DNA from: Aphodosoma sp044433285 | GTDB lineage: Bacteria; Bacteroidota; Bacteroidia; Bacteroidales; Paludibacteraceae | Assembly: GCA_044433285.1 (NCBI GenBank) | Contig: JAWXTU010000026.1 | Location: 1 to 25,294 of the forward strand | Reading direction: 5' to 3' | DNA: 25,294 nucleotides | Shown here: in pieces, positions 22,530 through 25,294 of the stretch | Layout: each line of letters begins with the position of its first letter | Position numbering within the stretch: the stretch's first letter is position 1 | Position numbers and translations under genes: made by a program | Notes under the pieces: model-generated | Seen by the model: the letters and a program-made list of their open reading frames with translations, nothing else | Told to the model about the DNA's origin: nothing | Databases searched by the model: none

Positions 22530-23666
22530 ATGAATAATTTTGATGATATACGACCTTATCACGACCACGAAGTGGCTGATGTCTTGCGTGAACTGAATGA
22601 AACTCCTGAGTTTATAAATATGCTTCGTACATATTTTCCGTTTCTTCCGCTTGACCAAATGGATGCTATCATAAATAAGATAAATAGCAAAACCGATATG
22701 CAGATGGCGTTCGTGAAACCTGTGTTGGAGAATTTGGTGGCGACTATTACTGGTGGATTGACCGTGTCGGGAGTGGATAATGTGAGGGATAAATCTGCGC
22801 TTTTGATGAGTAATCACCGTGATATCGTGATTGACCCCTCTTTTTTGTGCCTTTCTATGTTGCAAAATGGTATAGATTCTGCCGAAGTGGCGATAGGGGA
22901 TAATCTTTTGTCGCGCGAATGGATTATGAAATTGGTGCGCTTGAATAAGTGCTTTATTGTCAAACGAGGTCTGCAACCGCGCGAAACTCTCAAGGCTTTT
23001 ATGCAGTTGAGTAGCTATATCAGATATGCTATCACCGAGAAAAATCAATCGGTGTGGATCGCTCAACGAGAAGGGCGTGCAAAAGACTCAAATGACCGCA
23101 CTCAAAATAGTATCATCAAGATGTTTGCCCTCAGCGGTAGAGACTCTTTTATAGAAAATATATCAGTGCTAAATATCTCACCTGTAACTATTTCGTATGA
23201 ATATGATCCTTGCGATTATCTCAAAGCGAAGGAGTTTCAACAAAAACGAGACAATGCAGATTTTGCCAAGTCAAAGGAGGACGATTTACTCAGTATGCAG
23301 GTGGGGATTATGGGCAAAAAGGGTAGAGTTCACTATGCTTTTTCGTCAAGTATCAACCCACTTTTAGAGTCGTTGCCAAAAGAGTTGAGTAATAAAGAGC
23401 AGGCAGCGCGTGTGTGCGAAATTTGCGATAATCGTATATTCTCAAATTATGTTATCTATCCAGTTAACCGTCTTGCATATGAGTTGTTGACAGGTAATAA
23501 TGAGTTTGCCTCTCAAGATACAGCAGAAGAGCGTGCGGTGGCAGAGGGATATTTAAGAGGTCAGTTGGCAAAAATCGATTTGCCTAACCGTGATGATGAA
23601 TACTTGTGGGGTAAACTGTTAGAGATGTACGCTAATCCGTTCATCAATTATCTATCTACGAAATAA
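22530..23666 (+). CDS. PlsC-like glycerolphosphate acyltransferase family protein
   Basis: 378 residues with acyltransferase blocks in the middle: SALLMSNHRDIVIDPSFL (about 90-107), CFIVKRGLQPRE (about 147-158) and VWIAQREGRAKDSNDRT (about 178-194), which stand for block I (NHxxxxD), block II and block III (EGxRS) of glycerolipid acyltransferases. The His and Asp are spaced as HRDIVID rather than a strict HX4D. About 80 residues of helical sequence precede the acyltransferase core, and a C-terminal helical half follows. It likely acylates a lysophospholipid or glycerol-phosphate at the membrane, but the substrate is not readable. I do not give a gene name because plsB and plsC assignments would be guesses. 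The gene has its own promoter. Confidence 0.75.
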   Translation: MNNFDDIRPYHDHEVADVLRELNETPEFINMLRTYFPFLPLDQMDAIINKINSKTDMQMAFVKPVLENLVATITGGLTVSGVDNVRDKSALLMSNHRDIVIDPSFLCLSMLQNGIDSAEVAIGDNLLSREWIMKLVRLNKCFIVKRGLQPRETLKAFMQLSSYIRYAITEKNQSVWIAQREGRAKDSNDRTQNSIIKMFALSGRDSFIENISVLNISPVTISYEYDPCDYLKAKEFQQKRDNADFAKSKEDDLLSMQVGIMGKKGRVHYAFSSSINPLLESLPKELSNKEQAARVCEICDNRIFSNYVIYPVNRLAYELLTGNNEFASQDTAEERAVAEGYLRGQLAKIDLPNRDDEYLWGKLLEMYANPFINYLSTK

Positions 23667-23718
23667 AGAAAAATAAAAAATAATCAATCAATTTATTAAC
23701 TAAAAAATCTAATTATTT

Positions 23719-25242
23719 ATGTTCAAAGGACATCCTAAAGGACTCATTGCGGCTGCGTTAGCTAATATGGGTGAGCGTTTTGGATTCTACACTATGATGG
23801 CTATCTTGGTGTTGTTTCTACAAACGAAATTTAACTTGAACCCTAGCGAAGCGGGTGCAATTTATTCTACTTTCTATTTCGGTATCTACATCTTGGCTCT
23901 TGTCGGTGGTATTATAGCAGATAGAACTAAAAAGTACAAAGCGACTATCTTTTCTGGTATTGTTTTGATGGCTGTTGGTTATGTAATTTTATCAATTCCT
24001 TCGCCAACTCCAGTACCTGAGGCAGGTTACACATTTGCTCTTGTATTGTCTTGTTTTGCTCTTTTTGTTATCGCATTTGGTAATGGTCTTTTCAAAGGTA
24101 ACCTTCAAGCTCTTGTAGGTCAAATGTATGACGATCCAAAATATGCTGCAAAACGCGATTCAGGTTTCCAACTTTTCTATATGTTTATCAATGTAGGTGC
24201 TATCTTTGCTCCACTATTGGCTGTGGGTATTCGTAACTGGTGGGTACAATCTCAAGGTTTCCTATATGACCAAAGTTTACCTGATATCTGTAACCGTTTT
24301 GTATCTACTGGTGGTGCAGAGGGTGGCGATAGATTAGTGGAATTTGCTAACCAATTTGGATATGCAGGTACAGATATGATGGCTTTTGCTAATGAGTATC
24401 TTAACGTGTTTACACAAGGATTTAACTATGCATTTGCTGCTGCAATTGCTGCAATGGCTATCTCTTTGATTATCTATATTGTAAATGCTAAACGTTTCCC
24501 AGATCCAGCTGCTAAAAAAGCTGCTTCGGCTGATAATAGCAATGCAGTACAAATGAGTGCACAAGAGATTCGTCAACGTCTTTATGCTCTATTTGCAGTA
24601 TTTGGTGTGGTTATCTTCTTCTGGTTCTCATTCCACCAAAACGGTCTTACACTTACATTCTTCGCTAAGGATTATGTAGATTTGTCTGCTATCCGTTTGG
24701 ATTTAGGTTTTGTAGAACTTGTTGGTGCTGAGTTATTCCAATCTTTCAACCCACTATTTGTAGTGTGTCTTACTCCTGTAGTAATGGCTATTTTTGGTTG
24801 GTTGAGCGCAAAAGGCAAAGAACCTTCAACTCCAAAGAAAATCGCAATCGGTATGGGTATCGCTGCTCTTGGTTTCGTTGTAATGGCTCTTGGTTCAATA
24901 GGTCTTCCTACACGTGCAGAAGCAATCGCTACTGGTTATGCTCCTAGTGTAACTCCTTGGTTACTTGTTGGTACATACTTTATTCTTACTGTAGCTGAGT
25001 TGTTTATCTCTCCACTTGGTATCTCATTCGTATCAAAAGTAGCTCCTCCACACCTTCAAGGTCTTATGCAAGGTCTTTGGTTATGTGCTACTGCTATTGG
25101 TAACCAACTACTTTTCATCGGTGCAATCTTCTACGATTCTATCTCTATGACAGCTACTTGGTCTATCTTCGTAGGTGCTTGCTGTATCTCTATGATCGCA
25201 ATGCTCGCTATGGTAAAATGGCTAGAACGTGTAACTAAATAA
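23719..25242 (+). CDS. Proton-coupled oligopeptide transporter (POT/PTR2 family)
   Basis: 507 residues with about 14 hydrophobic helices, an MFS transporter of the POT family that imports di- and tripeptides. The N-terminal signature is ANMGERFGFYTMMAILVLFL (about 15-34). The MFS loop GGIIADRTKKYK and the QLFYMFINVGAIFAPLLA segment follow. A loop of about 60 residues (about 175-235) precedes the next helix, and TYFILTVAELFISPLG near the C-terminus is the second POT motif. The canonical ExxERFxYY has Asn in place of its first Glu. Codon choice is noticeably uniform (CTT, GGT, CGT, AAC), suggesting high expression. It is probably transcribed from the acyltransferase promoter or one not recognised in the 52-bp gap. 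Confidence 0.93.
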   Translation: MFKGHPKGLIAAALANMGERFGFYTMMAILVLFLQTKFNLNPSEAGAIYSTFYFGIYILALVGGIIADRTKKYKATIFSGIVLMAVGYVILSIPSPTPVPEAGYTFALVLSCFALFVIAFGNGLFKGNLQALVGQMYDDPKYAAKRDSGFQLFYMFINVGAIFAPLLAVGIRNWWVQSQGFLYDQSLPDICNRFVSTGGAEGGDRLVEFANQFGYAGTDMMAFANEYLNVFTQGFNYAFAAAIAAMAISLIIYIVNAKRFPDPAAKKAASADNSNAVQMSAQEIRQRLYALFAVFGVVIFFWFSFHQNGLTLTFFAKDYVDLSAIRLDLGFVELVGAELFQSFNPLFVVCLTPVVMAIFGWLSAKGKEPSTPKKIAIGMGIAALGFVVMALGSIGLPTRAEAIATGYAPSVTPWLLVGTYFILTVAELFISPLGISFVSKVAPPHLQGLMQGLWLCATAIGNQLLFIGAIFYDSISMTATWSIFVGACCISMIAMLAMVKWLERVTK

Positions 25243-25274
25243 TAGCTATTAAGTAACAGCAAATTAATATATAA

Positions 25275-25294
25275 AAGTCGGTTTCCGGAAACGG
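25275..25294 (+). terminator. Truncated terminator hairpin at the window edge
   Basis: AAGTCGGTTTCCGGAAACGG ends the window. CCG-GAAA-CGG forms a stem with a GNRA tetraloop, and the preceding GTCGGTTT would pair with AAACCGAC just beyond the edge. The 3' arm is predicted, not seen. Confidence 0.55.

Noticed and set aside
22386..23066. 226-residue minus-strand ORF
   Set aside because: It lies antisense to lolD and the acyltransferase, is basic and His-rich, and has no domain. It is a shadow frame.
1..25294. Insertion sequence, transposase, integrase or phage genes
   Set aside because: No such protein or terminal inverted-repeat pair was found. The toxin-antitoxin pair is the only accessory-type unit with defence features.

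Overview
The window looks like a chromosomal segment of a low-GC member of the Bacteroidales. The indications are: a secreted protein with a C-terminal type IX secretion (T9SS)-like sorting domain, a TonB-dependent receptor with an N-terminal carboxypeptidase-regulatory-like domain, Bacteroidetes-type promoters (TTTG, about 20 nt, TAnnTTTG), few Shine-Dalgarno sites, a short-LID adenylate kinase, and a tcdA-lolD neighbourhood that I recall as common in this order. The family cannot be fixed from the sequence alone.

Layout. (1) 1-3805: the 3' part of a large modular secreted protein with starch-binding-like modules and a T9SS-type tail. A Ser-rich protein with a C-terminal membrane helix follows, and the pair ends at a perfect 20-bp hairpin. 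(2) 3840-6354, minus strand: hpt, adk and obgE. (3) 6565-10718, plus strand: a probable metal-handling cluster. It holds a Cys/His-rich exported protein (possibly leaderless, GTG start), a TonB-dependent receptor with a His-rich mature N-terminus, and two exported HMA-fold paralogues. One paralogue keeps the CxxC metal site. The other has lost both cysteines and gained a long Asn/Ser microsatellite linker. (4) 10839-11999, minus strand: an AbiEii-type nucleotidyltransferase with a HigA-like regulator, a likely toxin-antitoxin pair. (5) 12189-14881, plus strand: topA behind a long leader. (6) 14882-19613, minus strand: gyrB and dnaN, a strong terminator, then prmC-recX. prmC carries two in-frame 18-bp tandem-repeat insertions. 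(7) 19750-25294, plus strand: a two-gene chromate transporter, tcdA, lolD, a PlsC-like acyltransferase and a POT-family peptide transporter, ending in a terminator cut by the window edge.

Most genes are housekeeping genes. The parts most worth a second look are the metal cluster with its degenerate, repeat-expanded HMA paralogue, the repeat insertions in PrmC, the regulator fusion in the toxin-antitoxin pair, and several intergenic structures: interleaved inverted repeats, a recurring 21-nt hairpin motif, and a possible switch in the chromate-transporter leader.
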